Source of the DNA: Cepaea nemoralis
Lineage: Eukaryota > Mollusca > Gastropoda > Stylommatophora > Helicidae
Assembly (NCBI GenBank): GCA_014155875.1
Contig: JACEFZ010027120.1
Coordinates: forward strand, 1-64,000
Direction of reading: 5' to 3'
Length of the DNA stretch: 64,000 nucleotides
Position numbers and translations under genes: made by a program. Positions 23,069 through 36,510 of this stretch are shown here, piece by piece. A model generated the notes under the pieces. That model was not told the origin of the DNA and did not search any database. It saw only the letters and a list, made by a program, of their open reading frames with translations. Each line of letters opens with the position of its first letter. Within the stretch, counting starts at the first letter, position 1.

Positions 23069-26000
23069 TATACACGAAAGGTTCTTTCCATTTTTTTTTC
23101 TGAGTTTATAGATGATATAAAAACATACAACAAAAGTTATAGCATTGGGCATAACAATTAATATTGAGAGAATCATTAATGCCCGTACAGCAGTAGGCGC
23201 GTTTGCAAATCTTGGTTTTGTTTTCAAAACTGTGACTACACATTGAAATATGCATAATACAATGATGCTAATTATAGTACACCGCCGTATTTTATGAACA
23301 TGTCGTTGGATTCGGCACCAATGATGCAACGCGTTATCACACTTATGCTCAGCCGTTAAATGACTTGCCTTCATTGGAAATACAATTAATGTAAGTGCCA
23401 GGATACTGCCAAGCAATAAAGTAACAAATATCGGTTGTAAAAACCAGACATAATCAGTATCTAAACGTTCAGTGGAACAAGGCAACTCACAATCGATTTT
23501 GTTAGTTTGTGGGGTATTTTTATGAACATTTATAGCGCCATGGATTTGTTTCATGGTAATTTCATCTCCTGAAATACAAGACATATGAATGTTAAAATGC
23601 TATGCTCACATATGATTCATTAAATGATTTCTTATATTCATCATCATGTGCCTTGCCAAATAGCCTAGGTCTTCATGTCTTGTCACAGATCCCCGTTCTT
23701 GTTGTTTGTTCTGAATCAGTTATATTCATGAGATACCGCTACGCCACGTCTTATACCAGCCAGCATCACTTCTCTAGGTATACCTCTGCCTCTTCTGTCC
23801 TTGATTTTTCAAGTCATCACCATGTTCCCCAATGCCTCACCTCTCAGCAAGTGACCACGGAACACTGGTCGTCTCTTCCCTACAGTTGCACATCATGTTC
23901 TACTGTCATTAGTCTCTTCCTGGCAATCATTGATAATTATTCTGGCAGTCAAAGGTATTCCCAACATTCGCCTCAGAGACTATACCCCACTGCATTCAAA
24001 ATCTTCCTAATTTGATCTTACAAATTCCAGATTCACTGCCATACTGCAGGCCAGGCTCAAAATAAGACACTCCCTTTGACATTTAATAAAAGTGATTTAT
24101 GACATAAGACACCTTTCATCTTCTAAAATTGAGTTTTTGCTCAGGCCTGTTCTGTTCTTAATCTGTGCTGCGTATCTTCCATCTGATGTTATGTTTACCA
24201 CCATATACTTGAATGTATTGATTTGGTTAAGCACTTATCCTTCTATTGTAATATTACATTTTGGTGTTATCTTGTTCCTTCATATGACAATTTTTAAAAT
24301 GTTTACTAGATATTCAAGGAAAGTCCCTTTTTGCAATTTTATTACTACAGTGCCCAACAGTTGTTGCACATCCCTTGAGGTTTCAGACATCAATACTATG
24401 TCCTCTGCATAACAGAGATGGTTTATATTATAACCTCGCACTCAATCTTCTGGTCAATCTTTGATCTGTCTCATTTTTATTCTGCTATAGAAAGAGGGGT
24501 GATACGGTGACTTACTCTGTGCTTTTTATTTTCATAAATGCCCACTTTTCCTTGGTATCTATTCTAGGTTCCAATGAATATTTTTTTTTTATTTCTCGGA
24601 TCTTTCTGATCTATCTTTTACGTTATTATCTTATTTATTTTTGATTTATCTTATATCCTGCAACATTTTGATCATTTCATCGTGTTTCACTTTATCAAAT
24701 TCTTTGACGTCATCTATAAATCACAAGTAAAGATCTAACTTTTTCTGTGTCCCAGTTTATCTCTCCACTACTGCGGGATATGTATATTACATTATTTGTT
24801 TCTTTCCCTTCCACAAATCCACACTGTTCTTCGTTCATTTTCTGTGCTTATGTTCTTTCTTGCTCTTCACAATTTACATAAGAGTAAAAGTTTGGTGACA
24901 TAGTTTATGAGGTTCATTTTACAAAATTGTTCGCATTCAATTGTTCCAGGTCTCTTGGGTAAAGCTATACTTCCAGATGTCAGCATATAATTAGGTAAGT
25001 GTCCACTGCTGTGAATATCATTCACATTTAGTTAGTATTTCTATTCCATATTCTTCCAGTACGTCATATTCTTCTACAGTTATTTCATCTGATTCAGTCA
25101 TTTCTTTTCCTCTCTTTATATGCTTGATTAGCATTAGTGACATTTTTGTTTAGAATATGTGACACTTCAAAGTTCCTTTCTTGTGTCAGTTCTGTTATTT
25201 TTCAGTCAAATAACTCTCATATGTATTTATTCCATATCTTTATCATAGCCATAGCACCTTCTTCTATTAATACCTATCATGTCTTTGATTTCAAACATCA
25301 AGTGTTTAAACTGATGTTCCTGCCTATTAAATCACTAATCTTTCTGTTAATATTTTTTGTAGCTAGAATATAATTAAATTCTATTTTGCTGCATTGTTCT
25401 TTTAACCACTTTATTTTACATGTTTGCATTTGTCTTTTATTTCTTTGTGTAACTTATCATATTCATCATTTTCTTTTCATTATATTTTCATTTGCTCAAC
25501 GATTTCAAGATTTATATATTGAGCACAACCCACTTCTGGCAACGCTGATCGTATTCTGGTATGAACCTAAGGCCTATCCACGTCAATGTGGAATAACTAG
25601 ACTCGAGTTTCGCTCTCGTTTGAGCTCATTAGTAGTGCATATCCTTGACCGGACCCGGAAACAAACCCCGGATCACTGATGTGTGAAGCGTGTGTGTAAC
25701 CACTAGACCACGCGGCACACGCTGAACACGGCCAAATTATCACTACAGAATATTACAACGTAACCTATCGTAGGCTGTAGCTCAAGATTTGCCCGATTGC
25801 CGCGATTGACGTTCGTCAATCGATGTGGATCCGAACGATCAAGTCTTCTAACTGGCAAGGCATACTAGGCCGCCTAAAGTCCAGCGAGCAATAATCAAAT
25901 TGATTTATTTGGTTGTTTCGGGATTTTAGATTTAAATATTGAGCGCAACCCACTACTGGCAACGCTGATAGTATTCTGGTATGAACCAATATGGTTCTCT

Positions 26001-26857
26001 TAAGCAACGTAGGGCACATAACATTTAACCATAAAACACTAACCTATTGATTCTGAAAAGTTCGCTGGAGCAGTTGCGACCATTCGATCCTCGTCATCAC
26101 AAACAGTGTCATGAAACATGCCACAGTCCACTAGACGACGATTACAGATCCGACATGGTGTACAGGGAACCTCTATCTGCAGAGATTCTTGTGTGGGGTC
26201 TCTGAAGTAACCAGTCTTACAGCCAAATAAAGTTGGAGCGGTTCTGCTGTACGGTCTAGTGATGACCGCCTGGGTGAGATTATTCTCAGATAGTTCTTCA
26301 CATGTTAAACAATCCTTATATGTGTGGCAGTGGTCAGACATGAAAGTTCCAGCTGGACAAGGTAAGCACTCCTCACTGGATGTCCGAAAGAACTGTCCAG
26401 GTCCACACACAATTGGTCTCTCCTTGCACACAAACACACCATCAGGGGTCATAACTGCATCGTGATAAGGTGGGCAGCAGACGGTATTGTAGTACCCCTC
26501 ACATGGTCGGGCGGGAAACGGACATTCAGTACACTTCTCACACCTGTCCTTCTGTCGGATATTCCTGGCTATACGTCTGTAGAATCCACCTGTACAGAGT
26601 ATTACAGCATCGTGAGTACTGTTACAAGCACTGAACAACACTTCCACATCGGAGTTTTCTATTACTTTGCAGGGCTTACAATTTCTGAAAAAGTGATGGT
26701 CGTCTTCTATAAAAGTTCTGTATTGACAAGGAATACAGACGTCATGACCTTGTCTGGGAGTGTGGAGTCTTTCTCCCCTTGAGCAGTATGTCTCGTAAGT
26801 TCCACCAGGGGAGAAGTGAAGCAGGAATATGAAAGCAAACACGAAAGTGTTCTCCAT
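23054..26857 (-). CDS. TNFR-like cysteine-rich membrane protein, two exons
   Basis: Exon 1 (ATG at 26857 to donor at 26044) encodes a hydrophobic signal peptide (residues 4-16) and about four cysteine-rich repeats over residues 25-253. Hallmarks are YNTVC (123-127), ECLPCPAGTF (163-172), CTPCRIC (232-238) and HDTVC (249-253), as in TNF-receptor-superfamily ectodomains. Exon 2 (23568 to the stop at 23054) encodes three hydrophobic segments, at residues 46-69, 102-120 and 133-159 of the local frame. The splice is phase 1 at both sides and creates a Gly. Classical TNF receptors have one membrane pass and often a death domain; neither pattern fits here. The last residues and stop come from a LINE tail, so the C-terminus may be truncated or altered. 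The exon join is inferred, not observed in RNA. Confidence 0.6.
23569..23580 (-). other. Predicted splice acceptor, TNFR-like gene
   Basis: On the minus strand CTTGTATTTCAG precedes the second exon, a good pyrimidine tract and AG. It leaves the exon starting GA, which completes the split Gly codon left by exon 1. Confidence 0.55.
23620..25110 (-). pseudogene. Decayed LINE RT in the TNFR-like intron (family G)
   Basis: Minus-strand translation, with many stops and shifts, shows DDVKEFDKVKHDEMI (palm A region), CYAEDIVLMSET (catalytic YADD changed to YAED), NITSDGRYAAQIKNR and FRGHLLRGEALGN near the C-terminus. This order matches endonuclease-type LINE RT. It is much more decayed than family R copies. 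It lies in the same orientation as the host gene within the predicted intron. Confidence 0.65.
25505..25722 (-). mobile_element. tRNA-derived SINE
   Basis: On the minus strand a tRNA-like head carries an A box TGGTCTAGTGG (25710-25700) and a B-box-like GGTTTGTTTCC near 25668-25658. Downstream is a body containing CGATCAGCGTTGCCAG and GTGGGTTGTGCTC. The body recurs at about 25918-26003 and 63290-63410, supporting a dispersed SINE family with a conserved central segment. Confidence 0.6.
25918..26003 (-). mobile_element. SINE tail fragment
   Basis: Matches the 3' body of the SINE at 25505-25722 (GCAACGCTGAT and TATTCTGGTATGAACC on the plus strand) but lacks the tRNA head. It lies in the intron, just beyond the donor site of exon 1. 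Confidence 0.6.
26038..26044 (-). other. Predicted splice donor, TNFR-like gene
   Basis: On the minus strand the exon ends ...TCAATAG at 26044 and continues GTTAGT, close to the GTRAGT consensus. Without splicing the frame stops two codons later. Confidence 0.55.
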
Positions 26858-27055
26858 TCTCTAAATGTACCGTAATCGACCTTCTACCGGCATCTTTACC
26901 ATTATGTGCATCTGAAAATAGAATACACAACATCTTAGTAAAAGTATTACAATCAGTCAGATAAGAAAGACATAAACACATTGCCAAAAGTGTCTCAGTG
27001 ACTGCGCTGTAGAAGATCGACATGTCCCTTATGTCTCTTAGTGACCAGTGTCCAG

Positions 27056-27065
27056 CCTTTAAATA
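27056..27065 (-). promoter_or_regulatory. Possible TATA-like box upstream of the TNFR-like gene
   Basis: TATTTAAAGG on the minus strand lies about 200 bases before the ATG. A possible acceptor (TTCTATTTTCAG, ending at 26912) lies between, so a 5' untranslated exon is possible. Neither is well supported. Confidence 0.2.
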
Positions 27066-27117
27066 CAGTATACCAGGAGAACTTTGATAGCGGTTGAAAC
27101 TATTAGTAGTATGACTC

Positions 27118-27216
27118 TTCCCTGGCTGTTGAACGAGGGGACGGAGCACGGTTGGGAATGTCCTGAGTGTAGTAATGTCGGTTCTTAGCTCAATTCAACT
27201 AAACAACTCAATACAG
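27118..27216 (+). mobile_element. I-clade LINE 3' end, short copy
   Basis: CTGTTGAACGAGGGGAC and the following GGGAATGTCCTGAGTG block are repeated at 27690-27775, there attached to RNase H coding. It ends in AACTCAA-type units. Only the last few dozen codons are present. Confidence 0.55.
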
Positions 27217-27289
27217 TATGGGTGTATATCTGTCCTACATGGTAGTGTGGTATGTATGCCCTCTTCAGTGGCCACAACTAATGTCCGTG

Positions 27290-27779
27290 CCACAAAACAG
27301 CCACCACACGTTATATTCATTACGGAAGCAAAGAGTATGCTTAATAAGGTGGAGAAAGGAATGTTTGTAGTGGAATGGCTCTCGTCGCTTCAGAGGTCAC
27401 AGATTGTGAGAATTGTACGGATAATTAGCCCTACCATACGGTGGTACGGGGGAATGAACATTGTGATAGGCTAGCTGGGAATGCACCTCTTGGTGGTAGT
27501 TTGCCTATGGACAAGGGGGAGGTGGTCGTGCGCTTGTGGGACCAGGTGGAGAAGGCGGAGGAACAGATTGAGAACCCATATGTGGAAAGAATGAGATTGC
27601 GGGGGATCGGCAGGGGTTCTGGGAGAATCTTTAAACTGAGAGTGAAATCCATGAGAACTTTTAATCAGATAGCGGTGGGCTCTTGGCTTGCTGTTGAACG
27701 AGGGGACCGAGCACGTTTGGAAATGTCCTGAGTGCAGTGATGTCGGTGCTTAACTCAACTCAACTCAACAACAGCCACG
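27290..27779 (+). pseudogene. I-clade LINE RNase H fragment and 3' end
   Basis: The plus strand reads GNEHCDRLAGNAPLGGSLPM, the end of an RNase H domain (usual HxGxxGNExAD), then a charged C-terminal region and SWLAVERGDRARLEMS. The HxGxxGN part is degraded and frames shift near 27445. A CAACT-type tail closes it at about 27779. RNase H at the C-terminus of a LINE marks the I/Ingi/Nimb group. Confidence 0.6.
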
Positions 27780-29430
<1,651 letters not shown>

Positions 29431-29469
29431 TATCAACAGAAAGCTGCTTATTTGGTATAAAGAAACAGT

Positions 29470-30510
29470 GAAAATCAGAATTCTGAAAATGTCACAAATT
29501 TTAAATATCTTGGCTTCTTAATCACCAACAATGGGACTGTTCAACAGAGACTAGACGCATGCTGGTCACAGGACTGCAGAGATTAAACAATATATTGAAC
29601 CAATGACATAACACCAGCAAACAAGTGCAAGTCACATTTCTGAGAACATTTATCTTTCCAATTGAGACACATGGATATGAGCCAGGACATTTTTGCAATC
29701 CCAAACAATGTATTCCCTAAGTTAATTCAAACATAGACGCCATAAATATAACATTGCACGATTTCTCACTGCATCTCATATACTGTTCGACGAACAACAA
29801 TCGATTATTCAAATATATTGAAAGCATTATATATTACTAGATTTCCACTGTTATTATATAAACAGAAAGACTTCAGTGGATGTAACGTTCTACACATTCG
29901 TGCAATGTCAGCGACGATGTTCATCCTATGTCAGCCAACGTGTCATGCATTTTATGTTCACATAACATGATATGTACACTATACAGAATGCACTTAGTTA
30001 GTTAGTTAGTTAGTCGCGGTTCTAACTTCACGGCAACGGGTCGTCCCCATTATGCTCCGTTCCTGTGCCAGTTAATATCATACAAAACGCTCCCCACTGC
30101 CCAATGTGAAAAGTGGAAAAGACAGGAGTCACTTGAAGAGATGCAACGAAGTATACCAGGCACGAAATCGTGCAATATATTGTTTATGGCGTCTGAAGAA
30201 GAGAATTGATCCGTTTAACAAGAAATATTCAAGAAATATTCTTAGAATATTGTAAATCAGGAAGGGGGGAAATATTGACATTCTACAATATCTGAACATC
30301 AAAAAAAATTGGCTCATAAACAGTATCGGCTCGTGGATACCATGGCCACATTAAACGGCATAGTGGCTGGGAGAGAACAGTGACGGAAGGCAATGGTTCC
30401 TGTTAGAAGAGGCAGGGGACGACTAGAAGGAAGATGGATACAGGACATTGTAGGCACCTGGGTCATGAGGGTGCACGAGGTGGGAGACATGGTAAGTGGT
30501 CCTGGAGCTT
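29470..30510 (+). pseudogene. LINE RT C-terminal fragment (family E)
   Basis: The plus strand reads NFKYLGFLITNNGT, then LRTFIFPIETHGYE, and later KRIDPFNKKYSRNILRI, HGHIKRHSGWERTVTEG and VHEVGD with many stops and shifts. This is the RT thumb and C-terminal domain of an endonuclease-type LINE, ending in FRHAVMRA. The unrelated repeat at 29995-30130 interrupts it. The minisatellite at 30511 grows from its final codons. Confidence 0.6.
29995..30130 (-). mobile_element. Dispersed repeat with (TTAG)n tail
   Basis: Closely matches, in inverse orientation, 49790-49935: shared blocks include GACTCCTGTCTTTTCCACTT and GACCCGTTGC (read on the minus strand), ending in ACTA units. The tetranucleotide tail and interruption of LINE E suggest a retroposed sequence. 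I do not recognise the family. Confidence 0.55.
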
Positions 30511-31125
30511 TTCGGCACGCCGTGATGAGAGCGCCGTGATGAGAGCGCCGTGATGAGAGCTCTGTGTGAGAGCGTCGTGATGAGAGTGTCGTGATGAGAG
30601 CGCCGTGATGAGAGCGCCGTGATGAGAGCGCCGTGATGAGAGCGTCATGATGAGAGCGTCTGGTGAGAGCGCCGTAATGAGAGCGTCATGGTGTAAGCGC
30701 CGTGATGAGAGCGCCGTATGAGAACGCTGTTATGAGAGCGCCGTGTGAGAACCCTGTGTGAGAGCGTCGTGATGAGAGCGCCGTGATGTGAGCGTCGTGG
30801 TGAGAGCATCGTGATGAGAGCGCCGTGTGAGAACGCTGTTATGAGAGAGGCGTGTGAAAACGCTGTGTGAAATCGTCGTGATGAGAGCGCCATGATGAGA
30901 GCGCCGTGTGAGAACGCTGTGTGAGAGCGTCGTGATGAGAGTATCGTGATGAGAGCGCCGTGATGAGAGCTCCGTGTGAGAACGCTGTGTGAGAGCGTCC
31001 AGATGAGAGCGTCGTGATGAAAGCGTCATGCTGAGAGCGTCTGATGAGAGCGCCGTAATGAGAGCGTCATGGTGTAAGCGCCGTGATAAGAGCCTCGTGA
31101 TGAAAACGGCGTGATAAGAGCCACG
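30511..31125. repeat. About 14-bp minisatellite from LINE E codons
   Basis: Units are GTGATGAGAGCGCC and variants (GTGTGAGAACGCT, GTCATGCTGAGAGC). The first unit is the LINE sequence CACGCCGTGATGAGAGC, encoding HAVMRA, so amplification began at the LINE's last codons. About 40 imperfect copies. Confidence 0.85.
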
Positions 31126-31129
31126 TTCT

Positions 31130-31420
31130 TTAAGGAACTTGCTGAGTACAGGCCATGCCCCAGTCAACACACATCTAAACAGAATACATCCGGTGCGTAA
31201 CCCGAATTGTAGGCCCTATTCCCGGCACGAGGATCCGTTTAATGCTAACTGCCACATTGTCCATTACTGGCTCCCCTATGATACAAACTACTCACTCCCC
31301 ACCCTGCTTTTAACAACACACTTTACGCGTCACTGCTACAACTGCGGAGTAAATGTTCTTTGGTCAAAGAGGCATTGGGTTCGATGTATCAACTTGTTCA
31401 GCGATAAAGGACGCATATAA
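31130..31420 (+). pseudogene. LINE C-terminal fragment (I/Jockey-like)
   Basis: A plus-strand frame reads LLSTGHAPVNTHLNRI, then NPNCRPYSR and CHIVHYWLPY. The TGH...hLxRI...CR pattern and a Cys/His block after it are typical of the C-terminus of Jockey/I-type LINE proteins. No RT is present. Confidence 0.45.
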
Positions 31421-31639
31421 TCATCATCATTATCATAATATCTACAAGACTATGAGTGCATGCACAGTATTTTATGCACGGGTCTGTTGATGAGTTCACA
31501 TCCACAATACGCGGCTGTAACATACTATTAGTATATTGCAATTACTAACTACTAGTACTATTAGTGCTATGTAGCAATAAGCGGGTATACAGTACCATTG
31601 TTATGTACTAATAGAGAGTATAAAGAGCGTCCATGCCCA
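31421..31639. other. Nothing recognised
   Basis: AT-rich spacer with no identifiable feature. Confidence 0.4.
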
Positions 31640-32095
31640 GTATCCACACTCTACTAATGAAGAATCAGATTCGCTGGGCTGGTCACTTAACTCGTATGCC
31701 AGATCACAGGCTCCCTAAACGAATTTTTTTACGGCCAGTTGCATTGTGGTAAACGCTCCAAAGGCGGCCAGAGGAAACGCTTTAAAGACACTGAAAATCT
31801 CACTGAATGCTTTTGGAATTCATCATGACACCTGAGATACTGCAGCCAGAGACCGAAATTCGTGGCGTGCTTCATAACTCGAGGGTGCAGTCACGTGTGA
31901 GGCAACCAGGACTGCAAGAGTTGTGAAGAAAAGGCAAGACAGAAAAACCACAGCATGAAATCCTCCACCAGAAATGTCCACATTGTCAAAGAACATTTCG
32001 AGCCAAAATAGGCCTTATCAGCCATCTTAGAACTCACGGCTCCATACATTCAACTCCACTGAATGAAATGAATGGTCATCATCATTCTTGATGGA
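31640..32095 (+). pseudogene. LINE C-terminal fragment with C2H2 zinc finger (family F)
   Basis: The plus strand starts IRWAGHLTRMPDHRLPKRI, the conserved post-RT block, and with shifts reaches CPHCQRTFRAKIGLISHLRTH, a textbook C2H2 finger (C-x2-C-x12-H-x3-H). A C-terminal finger of this kind occurs in some endonuclease-type LINEs and may bind nucleic acid. Stops and frameshifts make it inactive. Confidence 0.65.
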
Positions 32096-34253
<2,158 letters not shown>

Positions 34254-34314
34254 TTTTGTGCTAAATTAGTTACATCGTACATTAACCCTGTTGTCACTGT
34301 AAGATTTCCTAGCC

Positions 34315-34531
34315 ATGGGCAAGGACTTTGGCTTAGAAGGTCGTGAGCTCATTACATGGGCAAAAGAAGAGTTAACAGCATTTCAGGCACACCAACGAGA
34401 GGAGAAAATGGCAGCCAGAGATTCAGAAAGAGAGAATAGAGAAGCTCTAGAGAGACAAAAAGAAAAAGAACTTTCTCTAGAGAAAGAAAAGTTTGCAGGT
34501 GAGAAGTAGGCTAAAGATAGAGAACATGCTC

Positions 34532-34611
<80 letters not shown>

Positions 34612-35400
34612 CTAGCAGCAGAAAGAGAGATGCTTGCCTCTGAGAGAGATTAACTGGCAACCGATTTACTAATGACAGAAACAGAGTTAGTAGGCAACTT
34701 ATAGGTAAAGACTCTTGAGAAAGAGAAAGAGGCTGAGACAGCCCAAGCGAAATTAGCACCCAAATCTTTGGACCTAATCAAACTGTACCAGGGACTCATC
34801 AGAAATTCTACACAAGGTGATTCGATATCAGCCTGGGTAACTAACTTTTAGGTTCTAATGAACATTACAAAGTGCCGACCGAGGAGTGGGCAATACTATT
34901 TCATAGACATCTTGCTCTCAAACCTTTAAAGGTCGTAGAGGAAATACCAGAAAGCCTGCGAACCAACTACAGGTATATTAAAGAGCGGGTACTGGCACAT
35001 TTTTCACTTGATCAAGCTGGTTTACGTACACAATGTAAAACATTGGCCCCGAAGGCTAATCAGATCTTCTTAGATTATAATTCGGAAAAAAGTCATAAAT
35101 TGACTAGTGACTTAAGTCAGCCGATGTAGGCTCAGACTTCAACAAATTGCGTGACCTCATGCTGAGGGAAAAGTGAATTGCTTCAGTGTCGGAAGCTATG
35201 TCATATTTTCTGGTAGAAAAAAGTGTACGTCAGTGCCGGACATGGAGTCCAAATGTGAGGCATACTATAATGCCTACAGAGACATATTTACTGAAGAGGT
35301 TCGGCCTTATTTAGTTATGAGGGCGGCTCCCAGTTTGTCCAATCAAAGATATAATGGTTGAGCTGGCAGATTCTCACGGTATGGTCAGCAAACTAGAGGT
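34315..35400 (+). pseudogene. Gag relic of element C
   Basis: It starts with ATGGGCAAGG in a good context. Residues 1-64 include a Glu/Arg/Lys-rich coiled-coil-like region, stopped by TAG at 34507. After shifts, a capsid-like part reads VPTEEWAILFHRHLALKPL, RYIKERVLAHFSLDQ and LDYNSEKSHKLTSDL, then ESKCEAYYNAYRDIFTEEV. This arrangement (charged coil, then a helical capsid with EWA...YIKE..L) is typical of Ty3-type Gag in marine invertebrates, as I recall it. At least five stops or frameshifts disable it. A (GA)n expansion lies in the charged region. Confidence 0.7.
34530..34609. repeat. (GA)n microsatellite inside Gag
   Basis: About 40 GA units sit within the Glu/Arg coding stretch (GAGAGA reads Glu-Arg), so expansion probably began from native codons. 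Confidence 0.95.
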
Positions 35401-35464
35401 AGGGGGCCATACTATATGAAAAGTAACCTACATAAAATATCCCTTCAAAGCTAGAAAAGGTTAC

Positions 35465-35706
35465 TTGATGCCAATGCCAACATCGTAAGCTGCAACACGG
35501 CTCTCTTGAGATGTGTGATAAGAACCCAAATTGTGCCGCCTATTTGAAGAATCTGACTTCAAATAAAATAAGTAAGTACGCTTGCTATAATAACAGCGTC
35601 ACTGATTTGTCTGTAATAGCTACGGGCATACATCTAAAGATTGTAAGATTAGAAAGACATGGGAGTAGGCCAGCACGGCATACTTATTCACCAGTAGTGA
35701 AGCTGA
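35465..35706 (+). pseudogene. Zinc-knuckle/linker relic of element C
   Basis: The plus strand gives QHGSLEMCDKNPNCAAYLKN and a degraded Cys-rich part. It aligns with element B at about 16277-16460 through TTCACCAGTAGTGA. Similarity to B stops at about 35706, where the LINE insertion begins, and resumes near 36076. Confidence 0.5.
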
Positions 35707-36075
35707 CGAATACGAAAACATAGTATTTTTTGCATTGTCTGAGGAAAATGCAAAGAATACCATGGACAGACAGAAAAACCAATGAACATGTCTTTCAAGA
35801 AGCAAATGAAGATGGTAAACTGATTAGAGTCATTAGACGTAGACAGTCTAAATTTTGTGGACATGTTATGAGAAGAAATAACTTGGAGAACTTGGTGCCG
35901 ACTGGCAAGATCGAGGGGAGGAGACCAATGCGAAGACCGAGAATTAAATACCTGGATGGCATCGCCACGAGGCATTGTCGAGAGAGGAACACGGAGCTGA
36001 TCCACGACACTGGTGATCGAGTGAGATGGCAGAACAAGACCACCCACGCTTATCGGCATGGCACATGATGGATGG
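35707..36075 (+). pseudogene. LINE 3' end nested in element C (family H)
   Basis: A frame from 35730 reads LRKMQRIPWTDRKTNEHVF, FCGHVMRRNNLENLV, IEGRRPMRRPRIKYLDGIA and ends TTHAYRHGT at 36068, followed by GATG units. It matches the copy at 63550-64000. Only the C-terminal domain after RT is present. Element B, which lacks this block, acts as the empty site. Confidence 0.8.
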
Positions 36076-36510
36076 ATGGAACGCAACCATGTTAGAGACA
36101 CTTCCCAACGACATAGCGTGCGACGTTTGTAAAGCATTCCGCGAAGACGGTAGCCTGGCGTGTGGTCACAGTACTCCAATTCAAGAAGCCAACGTAGTAA
36201 ACATCGATAATGGTAACTAAAAGTCCACCGAGCATGGGTTAATGGATCGCCAACAACATGTTTTAGAGACTCTATCGCATCCATTTCAGGGGTAGACCAG
36301 AGACTGGTAAATAGGAAAGACTATACAGGCAGAAGCGTCACCTGAAGAACGTTTGGTGGTATCCTAGAAAGATACAAAATCGCATGGTTCAGGATAAGAT
36401 CTCTCTATTATGATGGAAGAATATGCGCACCCTAACCCATGCGCAGGTCTAATGATTGGGAACATCCCACAGGTGAAAGATTGTACCCACGAAGAAGCAT
36501 TTGAGTGGGA
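36076..36510 (+). pseudogene. Retropepsin relic of element C
   Basis: A Cys-rich lead (CDVCKAFREDGSLACGHS) precedes the protease. The active site is RDSIAS, where B has RDTGAS. RLVNRKDYTGRSVT is followed by a TGA (36342-36344) at the same codon as in element B, then RTFGGILERYKIAW. The missing Gly of DTG and the stop mean this copy is inactive. Confidence 0.65.

Noticed and set aside
26259..26782. Plus-strand frames over the cysteine-rich exon
   Set aside because: Antisense to a strand with signal peptide, cysteine spacing and a splice donor; no features of their own.
29996..30015. Telomere-like TTAG repeats
   Set aside because: Only about five TTAG units, not TTAGGG; better explained as the tail of a dispersed repeat.
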